Assembly: GCF_018320785.1 (NCBI RefSeq)
Contig: NC_054881.1
Location: forward strand, 21,948,275-22,012,274
DNA: 64,000 nucleotides
Reading direction: 5' to 3'
Source of the DNA: Cheilinus undulatus
Lineage: Eukaryota > Chordata > Actinopteri > Labriformes > Labridae
Of the stretch, positions 29,901 through 40,644 are shown piece after piece. How positions within the stretch are numbered: position 1 is the first letter of the stretch; each line of letters opens with the position of its first letter. The notes under the pieces are model-generated. The model was not told where the DNA came from. It did no database searches and saw nothing but the letters and a program-made list of their open reading frames with translations. A program made the position numbers and the translations under genes.

Positions 29901-32900
29901 TGTAGCTCATGAACGAGGATGATGTTTCTACAGAGCGAGGTGAGGGAGGGGTGGAGGCTGATAAAGAAATCGTTGGCGTATATGTGTGCAAGCCCCTGAG
30001 GCCTGACGTGGATTTGAGAGGCACAGCATGGGCTCTGTCCTGAGCTCCCTATTCTGACATACCCACACCACCTTCCTCCCCCCATGTACACACACACATA
30101 TATGCAGGGAAACCCAGTCTGATTTCCTGCTATTACGCCCCATTAAAGCAGCTGTCAGTCCAAAGCCAGATGAGAGGCTGACACAGATGAGGAAATATCT
30201 CCAGAGGTTTGAACCCAGCCCAGAGGATCTGGACTCACAGTGGTGTTTAGCCTTGTTTAAATCTGGCCTAAACCCAGATTACAGTTTATATTTACAGAGG
30301 TAACCTTTGTGCAGGCCCCAGCCCTTCAGCAGAGCTTTGCTGTTACTGCAAGAGCCTCTAAATATTTTCTCCTTTTCCAGAGTGACGTCCAAGGGTATCA
30401 AATATTATTATGCAAAGGAGGATTTTTCTCTCATGACTGTATCCATTTTGAGTAAAAGTTACAGCCACGGCCAGCAGTTTGACCTGCAGCATATCCAGAC
30501 TATCAAATCAGATAGCTTAGCACATTGCTTGTCATTTATTTTTAGAATCTGTTCCCACAGCAGGTAGTTTTTCTACATGTAGAAGAGAAACTTAAATCAA
30601 AGATGTGTTTTTTATTATGATCAGACTCTTGAACTTTAAAATTATCTTGCGTTGTATCTCGTAATTATGTGTCAGTATTATAGTTTGAAAGATGTTGGGT
30701 GGATTCAGGTTATTGGGAAAGTTTTTGAATTAAATCTTCTATGCAAGGTCTTTGAAAAGATTAAAAATTTTAATTATGATTAATTAATCTCTGAATTTCT
30801 GTAATTAAATGCATCCTTTAATTATTTGGGTTTCAGTCTTTTTTGCCCAAGGCACACCTAAGATCAAGCCAAAATTTCAAGGCACAGCAAAACCATGTTT
30901 ATACAAAATAGCTTCTTACATGTAACAATAAATCAGGTGTATAGTGTTAGTTCAGGAAGGCCATGGAGTCAAGCACTGCCATATAACTGAGATCTGCTGA
31001 TCTTACGCAAGCCATCATCAGCTGACAGCGAGCTGTAAGCACACTAATGGCAAATTGCACTCATGCTGCCACATTTAAAGCCTGGCTATGCTTTGCTGCT
31101 CACTCTACAAGCTGCTTTTTACAGCCCTCCTCCACCCCAGCTCCTCCTTTATTCTACCGCTGACTTTATCGTGTTATTCTGTTGTTATTGATGCCTGCTC
31201 TGCTCTGTTTTGTTTTTGTTTTTTTTTTTTGTTTTTTTTTGCTGCTTCTCTCCTTGCTCCGAGCTTTCCTTGTAGGCACAGGAAAGGCAGGAGCGTTGTG
31301 GTGTTCCTGTTTAATGCTTTCCATGGAGGGTAGGGAGGGGGATCCAAGAACAGTCATATGAATAACAGCAATGAGTGCAAATTCACAACTGCTAATAAAG
31401 AAAAACTATCTATAACTACACATCAGGTGTGTTTTTTGACAAAGTGGTCTTGACTGAACTTAAGTTATTGTATAGTTGTAGTAATTATGTATGGTTAAAC
31501 AAACTACTATGGCACACCAAGACTTGGCTGAAGGCACACAGTGTGCCTTACCACACCATCTGAGAACCACCGCTTCTTATACTGTCTTCAACTAAGGGTA
31601 ATTGACTTCCTGTTTGGACACAGACCTACTTTTGTTGGTAGATTTGAACATGAACTTGACTATGGAAAAAAGAACTAGTAATGGATTGAAAAAGAAAAAA
31701 AGGGGGCAGTAAAATGATAAATGTTTGATTACACAGACTCAGATGACCTTTGACTTGTCCACGAAGCAGTCTGTAATTGTAGTTGTGGACCTTAATTTGT
31801 CATTATTAATCTTGACAGCCCTATTCTATACTCTTTTTTGCCATTAATTTAAAGAAATGATCTGACACATTACACATTTATGTAATGTTAAAGATGTTAC
31901 GTATCCATTTTAGGGAAAAGGTGGATTTTAAGGACAAAAGGACGACACTTGTGGAAACTGGTCCTACTGGTAACATTTGGGTGATTTGGATGAGTCACTG
32001 AATTATTCATTAAGGGTACTGTCAGCCTTTTTTTCCCCATGTTTTTACTCAGGTAGTGCTTGAAATAACAATTCTGTTGAACACATTTAACTGAGGTAAG
32101 GTCTGGTTACAGTTGTATAAGTTTACAATAGACATGTAAGATCTTAATAGACATTTTCTGCAAGCCAGTAGCAAGAAATAAGCTAAAAAACCAAGCTATT
32201 GGGCGTGGAGATGGTTGAGCGGTTTAAGGCACTACCCACGCACGTGGGTGGCCCGGGTTCAAATCCGACCTGTGACCCTTTACAGTATGTCTCCCCACTC
32301 TCTTCCCTGTTTCTGAGTCTATCCACTGGCCTTACTCTATCCAGTAAAGGCATGAAAAGGCCCAAAAACAAATCTTTAAAAAAAAAAAAAAGGATATCAT
32401 TAACATTTGGGGATTTTTTAGGGGTCTTTAGAGGTTGGGAACAACTTTTTTGAAGGATACAGAGCATACACAAAGGTTTTATCATTTTCTTCATATTAAA
32501 ACTTTCCCAGTTTTTATGGGAAAGCTGGTTTCAATGTAATTTCAACATAGCTACCTAATAAATTCTTTTACCGATTTTGTTTCATCAGTATATCAGTTTG
32601 ACAAATCAATATTTTTAGCAGTTTATTCATCGTGATTATATGACTGTCTAATGAAAACTAGCATATGCTTTAGTCATTTCCTTCACCGCTTTAGTTTCTA
32701 TTTTCTCTGTTCTTTCTAAAGCACGTTGGGCGGCATGTTTTTATGTGTGATGGGGCTATGAAAATAGAGCTGAGTTGAGTTAATGGCATGATCGACCTCC
32801 TGTTCGATGCTTGACTCGTACACCTACATAAAATCGCTACATTGAAAACAATTTCATTACATGGTAGGTAGGACTTGAAAATAAAGTGGAAGTTATAAAC

Positions 32901-35056
32901 CAACATTTTCTTAATCCAAAGATCTCAGTGATACAAACAAAATGTGCCGAATTTGATCTTGTTATTTTAGCATCTGTATCTCTTTATATGTAATAAATAG
33001 GAGATTTAGATTAACATATTGACATTTTATAAGATTTTAACTTCACCAAATCACAATATTTCACTTGAGTTTTGGGCTGAAATTGTAGCCACAGCTATTC
33101 TGCTTAGCTAGGCTCTAGGATTAATAAACTTTAATGTTATGTATTTATAATGATTAAATTTAAGCTGTCCTTTGTGTGTTATGTTTGTTTGACCATTAGA
33201 AATGAGTGAGATTCACCTTTAAGGATGATTTCAACAACATATTTTCTTACTACATTTTGGTTTTATAATGTGTTATGGGCTAATTTGCAAATGCTAGGGC
33301 AATCTAGCTGAAGAGATGCAACAGTGTGAATTGGAAGCTGTTCGACTTAGATTTATTTTTCTTAATAACTAGCTAGAGTTCATTCACATAGAGCCCTCCT
33401 TCACATTGATTTGTTATGTATAATCCTGTGTGGTCTGTCTTTAGTATAACGTATTTCTTTGGTGATAATTTATGGTAGGTGTTACCATCTTTAGCCTAGT
33501 GCTAACAGTTACCAATTAGACATGTTTCATTAATCTAGTCTATTGGGTTTAATTACAGTGTAGGATTTTTCTGATGAGTATGTCATATGACAGCTCCATT
33601 GCTACCACTCATGTACTAACGCTGTGACTCATTTTAAATCCAATCTGCATGTTTAAAAGCGGCTCAGTCCTGGGAGCAGAGCTGAGGGCGAGAGGGGTGA
33701 ATGGAGAAGAAGCACTTAAATGGAGACGGGTCAGGTAAAATATTATTATGATGTGGCTGAGCAAACACAAATCTCCATTTTGTGAAAAAAACAAGCTGGA
33801 TGATTGGCAGCTGCTGGACGTGCATAAATAAACAGAGATCTCAGTGTATGTTTATGTGTGTTTCTCTGTGTACGTTATAAAAGGAGGCAATGTTTGCAGT
33901 GTGTTCCAGCTAATATCGGCATGTAAATCGTATTCATGTTTTCAGATTTAGCTGTGCGTCTAAGTGCGCACAGAACTGTTTTAGTGTGCGTTTTAAGTTT
34001 GGATAAGACTCGTATTCAGATCAGAAACATGCTGACCAGGCACTCGGGGCAGTCTAATTGCTGGTCTGGAGGCCTGAGGGTCTGGGTTGGAGGACAACTA
34101 ATTGCTGGTGATTATAAACCTCAGAGAGGTGGCCTGGTCTCAGGTTTCAATCAGACACACAGCAAACGAGTTCACTCACACAATAAAACTGAAATAAAAT
34201 ATATCAGTAAAATAAATCAGACAACCAAGACCAATCCCTCCTCAGCCAGATGAACAATAACTATACGATAAATGTGTAATAGAAACAACTGCAGTGAAAA
34301 TAGTAACTTTTTAAACTATGATAGATCAACATAACTCCCTCTACACTGTCCCATTTTTCTAAGAGTATGAAATTCTGTTTTTTTCCTCATGCAAATGCAT
34401 AGATGTCTTTTACTATTGCATTTGTGTTGCTAAATATAAAGATTAAGGCTGTTAAGATGTATCATAGTAATCGCAGTTAATCAAGGTCTGCAACGAGTCC
34501 ACTAATTTAAAAAAAATCACGATTAGTCACATGCATTATCATCTCTTTCAGCACACTTTGGTTAAGCCACCGCAGCGTCTCCCTGCAGCCACAGTGATGC
34601 AAGATAATTCCACCACTGCTCATTTATGCCTCATTTCTCTAAAAACAAAACAACAAATATAAAAAAAATAGACCGCTCAGAGGACAGGTCTAAAGTCATC
34701 TGCACCCTGTGTTATCAAAGATTTACCTTTTTACTGATCCCTTATTTCCTTTGAATCCATAACAAGTTCATTTTTCCATGGTCAAGTTCATGTTAAAATA
34801 TTTGATTTACCCATTAAAGCACATCTGTATCCAAACAGGAAGTCAATAGACCCTTAGAGAAAAATCAAAGATTACACAAAAAACGGTTTTAATGCAAAAT
34901 AGTGGCGTTTTAGTAGTTAGAGGATGTGTTTATGTAGAACTTCTGAGACTAATCGTGATTTTAAAAAGTAATTGTTGTCAGCCCTAATAAGAATATAGCC
35001 TTCCTCCTTATGTACGGTGGTAGTTATTTATGCAATGTAGCATAGAAATAAAAACA

Positions 35057-35116
<60 letters not shown>

Positions 35117-38100
35117 TCTCAGGAAATTAAGGAATTAGGAATACCATAACACAGTAAATACTTTTGTTTTTTGTTGCCAAGTTGAACCAATTTAACGCGA
35201 TCAGGCTACATTTAATCAAGTCTTCCGCTTTAATATTGTCCCTCTCAAGAAAATAAAACAACCGCCTGCGTTGTTACGCGCTGCGTAGCACGTGACTTAT
35301 GTGCTTTATTTTTGTGTGCGTGCTCAGTTTGTATGGCTGTGTTTGTGTTTGCTATGTGCACAGGTCCATCGCTTAAACGCAGAAAAAAATGTAGTATTTT
35401 TGGAGCTAAATAGCGTCAGTTTCATGGTCTGAGAGGAGAAATGAAACGATACAAGCGTCTTACAACGTCATATCAATGCGCCACTTCATAACAGACATAT
35501 CTGAGCGTTTGTGAAACGTCGATAAAATATTCTTGAAAAGATAGGCCGATAAAAATTCCCAAAATGCAAGAAGCCCGCCCGGTCTTTTGCCCCTTAATAA
35601 GGTAAAACAAAAAATCATTTTTCATTTTACTTTTGCGCGTTGCGTTATGAAAAGCCAGAACAAAACCTTTCAGCTATATTTAAGGACTTTTTGTTACACA
35701 CAGAGGGTTTTTCAAAAGGTCTTTCAAGATTACATTAGGCAGCCCGCATCTATCTCAAAGGTAGAGAGAGAGTGTGAGAGAGAGACGAAGAGAAAGAGAT
35801 GTGGGAGATACAGACGAGAGGAGAGGAAGGCTTTTTATGAGCAGAGTGGACGTGGTATTTTGAAAACATGGTCATAAACTTACCCTACCTGAAATAATCC
35901 ATTTTACAGAAGATCTCTTTGTTTTTGATGTAGCAGCTGCTGTGCTGACGCAGTGACGTCCTGCAGACGGAACACTCCAGACAGCGCACGTGCCAGATTA
36001 GGTTGTTCACCTGTGAGGAGGCGACAGACATGTCATCACACAAACAGATGATAAATCACTGCAGCTGACACTATACGAGTATAGTTTGGCTGTGACGTTT
36101 ATTAAAAAGCTGACTGTGATGAAATGAGCCCAGAATGATGTGAATATATCGAATAGCTTTTTTAAATAAAGTTTTGACATCCATGAATAATAATATTTTT
36201 GAGTGGTTTATATTGATATCAATACAATGTATTTTTTTTTTAACTCATTCGAATTTTATAGTGAGACAGTGTCACAAAACAGGGACTACTGACAACATTT
36301 CACGCTGTATTCAAGGCTTTATAGGTACAGTAATAACATTTACCCTGTTCACAGAGGAACTATTTTTCGTCGAATCCTTAAGCATTATAATCTGACCATA
36401 GGTTATTTTAACATACTATAGAGGTATGTATATATGTGAATAGAGAAATCAGGTCATGAAAGCAGCAATCTGTTACAGGCACACTGACTGATAAAATGGC
36501 CAACTGAATGAGGTTTGTACACAGCAAACTAATATTGCTGCCCGTTTCCAGAATTATAATTAGCGTTATTATTTATGACTTGAGCTAATGTTAACTACCA
36601 TATAACAGACATTTTTAAAAGGTGTAGATAGTCGAAAGAAAATGTTAACCTTTCTCTATTTGTTTTGTAATTAGGCTTTCAATTTGGTTAAAGTGGGGGC
36701 ATTTTTACTGCTTCAAGAACGGCTTACAAAAGGTCAGCTCTAACAACCAAGCCATACTTAACAATGAGAATTTCAAAGTAGCCTTTATTTTGTATTTAGG
36801 AGGGCCTGCGACCACAACTAAAAGGCCTATAGCTTTATCATTTTATATATATATATATATATATAAAATATCGAAAATGCAGTGCAAATGATATTTTGAT
36901 ATAGCAATGCTATCAGTGTGATGTCTCTGGTGATTATTAAATTAGCTAAATCAAAAGTACTTTGTTTTAAGTCAGTGAAAATGAAACTACATTTCAATAG
37001 AAAACAAGACGTAAGCCAGCATAAACTCTCAGAGCATTATAGGATAAAAAAAAAACAAATTAAATTAATCGAATTTTTGTTTAATTTGACCATAAAACAT
37101 GTTTTATATCCTAAATATGTATTCTAAATTAAACTAGACAGGCCCAGTTGAATGAAATAACTCTCACCGTATTTCTTGACCGACAAAAGAAAATGTTTTC
37201 TTGATGTTATCAGCTCCTGAGTCAGATAATGAACTAATGATCTTCACACTTCCTGACAAACACCCATTAGCGCGCGGCTAAAGACTACTGGAAGCACGCG
37301 GGCGCACGCGACAGGACTGGGCGGATTGATACAGTGGCTGTAAAAAAAATAAAACCAAAACATCCTGGTTGTGTCTGCGGGCTCCAAAACAGTGCCTGTC
37401 AGTACAGGTTTAACAGCTTGAATTAAATAATTCGGTAAATGTCGAACTAAATTAAAAACTCAGAAACTGTAATAGCTTTTAGTTTGGTTTTTTTTGCATC
37501 AAAAATAATGATAGAATAAGCTAGGCCCTTATGAAGCTACAACACTGACATGTTTAGCTTTGAGATAGCCGTTTAGAAGCTACATATTTTTTTCATGTCC
37601 TTTGTAGTTTTGTAGTTTTATTCGAGCTTATTTTATTCGTGTCCCTTAAATTCGAAGTTAAGTCAAATATTTTGTTCATACAGTCTAGATATATGAAAAC
37701 AAACTGAAAACGTCCAAAATAAAATAGGGCTAAAGGACTACATGTCTCCTGTGTCTGCTCCCCTTGAGTTATCAAGCTATTCGTTGTCTGCATGAATTTT
37801 CTTCAGCCTTGAAAATGAAGAATAAGCTCCGGGAGAAAATGAATCCTGATGTTGATGGTTGTATTCTCGTCCTCTCACCTTCAGCAGGTATCTGTCCAGG
37901 ATCTCCTGACCGCAGCTGGCGCACACGTTCTTCCCGGTGGAGGGCACCGAGCTGGTGGTGGAGGTGGGCGAGCACACGGAGGGGGTGGACGGGGTGCTGG
38001 GGGACGAGCGCGTGTCCTCCCGCTCCATGTTGGACCGCTGTGACTCTCCGTCCGAGTGAGACTGCAAAAAGGACACAAACAGCTCAGTAAAACAGAATAA

Positions 38101-39273
38101 TCGTCATCCATTATCATTTCTCGCCATTTTAAACATGCAGCAATGCGTCCGTAATTCATAACTGTAAATATATCCGCATGCATCTTTGTTGTGTTACACC
38201 TATGAGTGATGCTGTTATTTCCAAAGCATAAATCAGCAGTAAAGCTCTCACCATCGGCGTGTGTTTAGAGTCCACGCTGCAGCGCGAGCCTCCCGGTGTA
38301 CTCTGATGCTCCGTGCAGATCACCTATAAGACAACGATCAGTAAACGGCAAGTCTTCATCACTTTCCCCGTCTCATCTTCAGCTGAGAAATCCTCGGGAC
38401 ACATTTGCAGACAGCTCTCCAAGGCTACTTCTTTTTAAAGTAGTCCTGACAATAAAGCCTGGTTAAAACCGTTAAAAGGGCCCCCGCAACAAAAGGCACA
38501 TTTTAATGAAGCTATTTCAATTTGGATTGATTTTTCCCTTCCCCTTAACCCATGCCTCTCACAATAATAGTATTTTCTCCGCAATCCAGGACACGAGAGT
38601 GGAGGGGGGAAAAACTACCTGTAATTACAAATAGCTCGAAACGCTGCGGATAAGAGGGACCCGGAGTGTCAATTTCAACTGTCAATCAGAAAAAGGCAAC
38701 GGGTCACCCAAAGAATTGCAAATTTGATTTTTAATGGCTGTAATTAAAATCCAATTCTTCTCAGGCGAATTGGCAGCGCTCGAGAGGGCTCGCGGACCGC
38801 AAATCACGCTATTCATAACAGAGGCGCGTGCCTCTTCACAGCGGCTGGCGCGTGCAGCTGATCTCAGTACACAAGCGATGATTCTTGTGACATCACAGAG
38901 AGACAAAACAAAACTCTTACACACGTACAGGACGCTTCAGGCTGCAAATAAACTGCGCCTGTTTGTGTCTGAAAATAGATCTAGCCAGTTTTAAAATCTG
39001 ATTTATCCAAATTATTTCACATTAGCGCAACAATGTGTCTGTGTACAATATATTACTACTTTAACATCACCACATAAAATTAAGACAGTCACACGCACGC
39101 AGACAAGGCCCATGCAGTGTAAATGCACGCTACGTCTCCAATTTAAGCCTTTTACGCACGGTTTTGACGCACAGCCCTTTTTACAGTTTCAGTACCTGTT
39201 TCGTGGGAATTCCCTCGGACAGAATCTTATTTCCCTCTGAGAGAGGGGACAAAACTTCATTTTTCCAGTACAT
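20828..39273 (-). CDS. lhx6: LIM/homeobox protein Lhx6, complete (nine coding exons)
   Basis: Nine exons on the minus strand (39196-39273, 38252-38323, 37879-38061, 35889-36010, 22064-22284, 21645-21745, 21432-21527, 21032-21206, 20828-20907) join in frame into 375 codons plus TAG. The protein has LIM1 at about residues 97-149 (Cys97, Cys100, His118, Cys121, then Cys124, Cys127, Cys146, Asp149), LIM2 at about 158-213 (CARCGRQIY to RIHYD), a linker, and a homeodomain at about 247-306 containing the helix-3 motif [13 protein letters not shown]. The start at MYWKNEV resembles the long human LHX6 isoform, and the C terminus PQLPLSR matches a known isoform end. Lhx6 is a nuclear transcription factor needed for MGE-derived GABAergic interneurons and oral/jaw tissue; LIM domains bind Ldb cofactors. 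Lhx8 is the close paralogue, but the morn5 and rbm18 neighbours identify Lhx6. No zinc ligand or homeodomain residue appears lost. Confidence 0.95.
21032..21206 (-). CDS. lhx6: lhx6 coding exon 8 (homeodomain helix 3 and tail)
   Basis: Starts [17 protein letters not shown], then a Pro/Ser-rich linker and [15 protein letters not shown]. It ends in phase 1 before GTGAGT. Reading through the donor without splicing gives a frame that resembles no known Lhx6 tail. Confidence 0.94.
21432..21527 (-). CDS. lhx6: lhx6 coding exon 7 (homeodomain helices 1-2)
   Basis: 32 codons from [15 protein letters not shown] to GLSRRVIQ, bounded by TGTAG and GTCAGT. The splice just before the VWFQN motif is the usual LIM-homeobox intron position. 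Confidence 0.95.
21645..21745 (-). CDS. lhx6: lhx6 coding exon 6 (homeodomain N-terminal arm)
   Basis: Encodes [19 protein letters not shown] and then [13 protein letters not shown], the start of the homeodomain. It lies between TTTCAG and GTTGGC and ends in phase 0. Confidence 0.95.
22064..22284 (-). CDS. lhx6: lhx6 coding exon 5 (LIM2)
   Basis: The exon opens with the T completing Ser152 and reads [16 protein letters not shown] through [20 protein letters not shown] to KRAAES, ending in phase 1 before GTGAGT. It holds the complete second LIM domain. Confidence 0.96.
22620..22678. repeat. CA-rich low-complexity stretch
   Basis: Imperfect CACA/CTCACA repeats just inside lhx6 intron 4. Confidence 0.7.
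23500..23690. mobile_element. short LINE/SINE tail-like repeat
   Basis: CAATTTCAACTTTATTTTCC, then CCAGGGGAATTAGCTTTGCA, resembles a widespread fish repeat of the 'TTTATTNTCCCC-AGGGGAAATT' kind. Family not assigned. Confidence 0.35.
24185..24693. mobile_element. hAT-like non-autonomous element, GGCTGTCAA family
   Basis: Ends TAAGGCTGACC and GACAGTCCTA; inner blocks (GGAGACAGACCTGCTTTTAT, ATTAAGGAGCAATGGTGG, GTGGCTTAACCAAAGTGTGC) are the reverse complement of those in the 34444 and 42469 copies. Confidence 0.6.
24199..24238. repeat. A-rich tract
   Basis: Two poly(A) runs split by ATCTTTAC, inside the hAT-like element at 24185. Confidence 0.8.
27986..28375. mobile_element. hAT-like non-autonomous element, TAGGGATGCA family
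   Basis: Starts TAGGGATGCACAATATCC and carries AAATATCGGCCTGCATC-type motifs. It is flanked on both sides by exactly CAAAAAAG (27978-27985 and 28376-28383), an 8-bp target duplication. Confidence 0.65.
30833..31575. mobile_element. hAT-like repeat with GGCACAC ends
   Basis: Left end CAGTCTTTTTTGCCCAAGGC followed by ACACCTAAGATCAAG; the right end near GGCACACAGTGTGCCTTACC and CTGAGAACCACC is of the kind seen in fish non-autonomous hAT elements. Exact ends are not settled. Confidence 0.45.
31580..31823. mobile_element. truncated GGCTGTCAA-family hAT-like element
   Basis: Right-hand part only: GACTTCCTGTTTGGACACAG, GACTTGTCCACGAAG, ending CTTGACAGCCCTA. The left half is missing, and it abuts another repeat. 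Confidence 0.5.
32190..32391 (+). mobile_element. tRNA-derived SINE
   Basis: Pol III promoter boxes are present: A box TGGTTGAGCGG (32212-32222) and B box GTTCAAATC (32257-32265), followed by the body TCTCCCCACTCTCTTCCCTG and GGCATGAAAAGGCCC and a poly(A) tail. It lies in lhx6 intron 4 on the strand opposite to the gene. Confidence 0.85.
34444..34986. mobile_element. hAT-like non-autonomous element, GGCTGTCAA family
   Basis: Ends TAAGGCTGTTAA and TTGTCAGCCCTA; shares TTTACCTTTTTACT, CCCTTATTT and CCAAACAGGAAGTC with the 42469 copy. Flanks ATAAAGAT and ATAAGAAT are a decayed 8-bp duplication. Confidence 0.65.
35060..35113. repeat. (AT)n microsatellite, about 27 units
   Basis: Uninterrupted AT dinucleotides in lhx6 intron 4. 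Confidence 0.95.
35889..36010 (-). CDS. lhx6: lhx6 coding exon 4 (rest of LIM1)
   Basis: Begins [16 protein letters not shown] after CACAG and ends in phase 2 at MDYF-AG before GTAGGG. It supplies the second half of LIM1. The intron downstream (22285-35888) is the gene's largest, 13.6 kb. Confidence 0.95.
36011..37878 (-). other. lhx6: lhx6 intron 3
   Basis: AT-rich apart from a CG-rich patch at 37265-37325 (GCGCGCGGCTAAAG, GCGGGCGCACGCGAC). No gene seen. Confidence 0.55.
36844..36868. repeat. short (TA)n microsatellite
   Basis: About ten TA units in lhx6 intron 3. A similar run lies at about 24699-24719. Confidence 0.85.
37879..38061 (-). CDS. lhx6: lhx6 coding exon 3 (start of LIM1)
   Basis: 61 codons between TTTGCAG and GTGAGA. 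It contains a Ser/Thr/Pro-rich stretch ([12 protein letters not shown]) and the first LIM1 zinc pair, CASC, followed by ILDRYLLK. An internal ATG at the MERED segment is a possible alternative start. Confidence 0.93.
38252..38323 (-). CDS. lhx6: lhx6 coding exon 2
   Basis: A 24-codon exon between TTATAG and GTGAGA, in phase on both sides. It encodes [20 protein letters not shown] and ends HTPM. It is low in recognisable domains; skipping it would keep the frame. Confidence 0.85.
38679..38688 (-). promoter_or_regulatory. Pbx-Meis/Prep-type site in lhx6 intron 1
   Basis: The minus strand reads TGATTGACAG, the consensus composite site of Pbx with Meis/Prep. It sits in a stretch (about 38480-38840) with further homeodomain-type TAATTA cores at about 38620 and 38740. 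Binding is an inference. Confidence 0.4.
39196..39273 (-). CDS. lhx6: lhx6 coding exon 1
   Basis: ATG at 39271-39273 opens [16 protein letters not shown] and runs 26 codons to CAG before a GTACTG donor. The start is chosen because the MYWK opening is conserved with the long mammalian isoform. Confidence 0.85.
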
Positions 39274-39449
39274 GAACTCCTGCAGTGTCCCAGCGTATCT
39301 CCAAACTCGGTGCGTGGATTCAGATGAAGACTCGGCGATGCGTGCCAGAAACTTTTAGCATCCGTACAGCGCGTGGATTCGGGTGGAACTCGCGCACAGA
39401 GGCCGAATGTTTTACTCTCACGATGCTGTGACTACCACTGAAACAAAGT

Positions 39450-39478
39450 GCAAAAAAAAAAAAAAAAAAAAAAAAAAA
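39450..39478. repeat. long poly(A) tract upstream of lhx6
   Basis: An A homopolymer of about 28 bases roughly 180 bases upstream of the lhx6 start codon (poly(T) on the gene strand). Confidence 0.9.
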
Positions 39479-40635
39479 GTTCTGCAGAGCTGAGGAGCCG
39501 CTCGCTTCTCCACAGAGAGCTTTATTCAGAACCGAAAGATTTCTTCCTTTCTCTCGTGTCCCCCCTCTCTCCACTTTAGGGAAAGCGTCTGACTACAGGA
39601 AGTGAATCAGTTGGAGGGGTTGGCAGCATTTTTTTACTCCAAGGTTTCGTTGTGTGCAGGAGAGAATGCAAAAATCGAGGAGAGGAGAGCAGAGGAGCGG
39701 AGTGAGTGTGCAGAGCTGTAGTGAAAGTTTGCGCGGCTCTCTGGCCTGACTCACAGTTAAAGAAGGGGGAGGGTGAGCCTCCGGATTCATATGCGTGAGA
39801 AGGGTGGACACACTTTGGAACAGTTATGATAGAAAGTTAGTCAAACTCTGCTGGACTCAGTTTGATATCCCAGACATTTAGACCGACTGCCAGGGGACAA
39901 AACACCAAATGTAAATTATAGGTATCTATATAATTGCCATTTATTTGCTCTACAAATACACAACTAGACCTTCATAGACTGCAACATAATAATTAACATA
40001 AATGCCTCTGTATTTTTAGGTCTTTTTATTCACAGCGTCTCCATACGTTTAAGCCCCTATATTAAGATTCAATAGCAAAATAATATAGTAAATAGCAAAA
40101 TAATGAAAATAATGAAAATAAATGAAAAGAGAGTCGTGTTTTTTATTAAGTGTTGGCCCGATTAAATTAATTTAAAATCTTGCTGTCGCTTATTTTAATG
40201 CTAATTAACTTCGTAATCAAGCTTGTTTTCGTCCTGACATTAATTATTATCAATACATTAAAATATTACAGTCTATTTAAAGGTAGGCATTACAATTAAA
40301 ATATAACGAGCATTACATACATTTTCAGAGCAGGAAAAAAACATAGAAAAAAATATCTGCACTAAATACGATGTATCGACTTTTTAAAAAAGCTACATTG
40401 CTGGCTAACCTGTAGGCGATAAATAAGGCTTTTATTTTGAAACCACTTGAGACTACCATTATGATATAGCGTCTTACAGACTAAAATAATTGAATAGAAA
40501 AGGTAAAGTGCTGTTATCATATTACAAATACGAGATTTTTAAAAGTTAAATCGCTCACGCGGAGTGATTGAACAAAGCGGAAGCCTGATGAGAACAGGAA
40601 ATATCAGTGAGCGCGCGCAGTGGTTTCTATCGACA

Positions 40636-40644
40636 TGTCAATCA
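40636..40644 (-). promoter_or_regulatory. second Pbx-type site upstream of lhx6
   Basis: The minus strand reads TGATTGACA, nine of the ten bases of the Pbx-Meis composite, about 1.4 kb upstream of the lhx6 start codon in a locally GC-richer patch (40556-40700). Confidence 0.3.

Larger units (their letters stand above)
22285..35888 (-). other. lhx6: lhx6 intron 4 (13.6 kb)
   Basis: Outside the listed repeats this is AT-rich DNA with no credible frame. Long introns of developmental regulators often hold enhancers, but none can be proved from one sequence. Confidence 0.6.

Noticed and set aside
32212..32265. tRNA gene candidate from A and B boxes
   Set aside because: Cloverleaf arms do not form, and the sequence continues into a SINE body with a poly(A) tail.
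33936..34253. 105-codon plus-strand frame
   Set aside because: No known motif, and it lies antisense within lhx6 intron 4 without exon borders.
37764..38183. Several frames over lhx6 exon 3
   Set aside because: Shadows or unspliced read-through of the exon; the spliced frame accounts for the conserved residues.
20828..39273. Lhx8 instead of Lhx6
   Set aside because: The N terminus (MYWK start), the PQLPLSR end and the morn5/rbm18 neighbours fit Lhx6.
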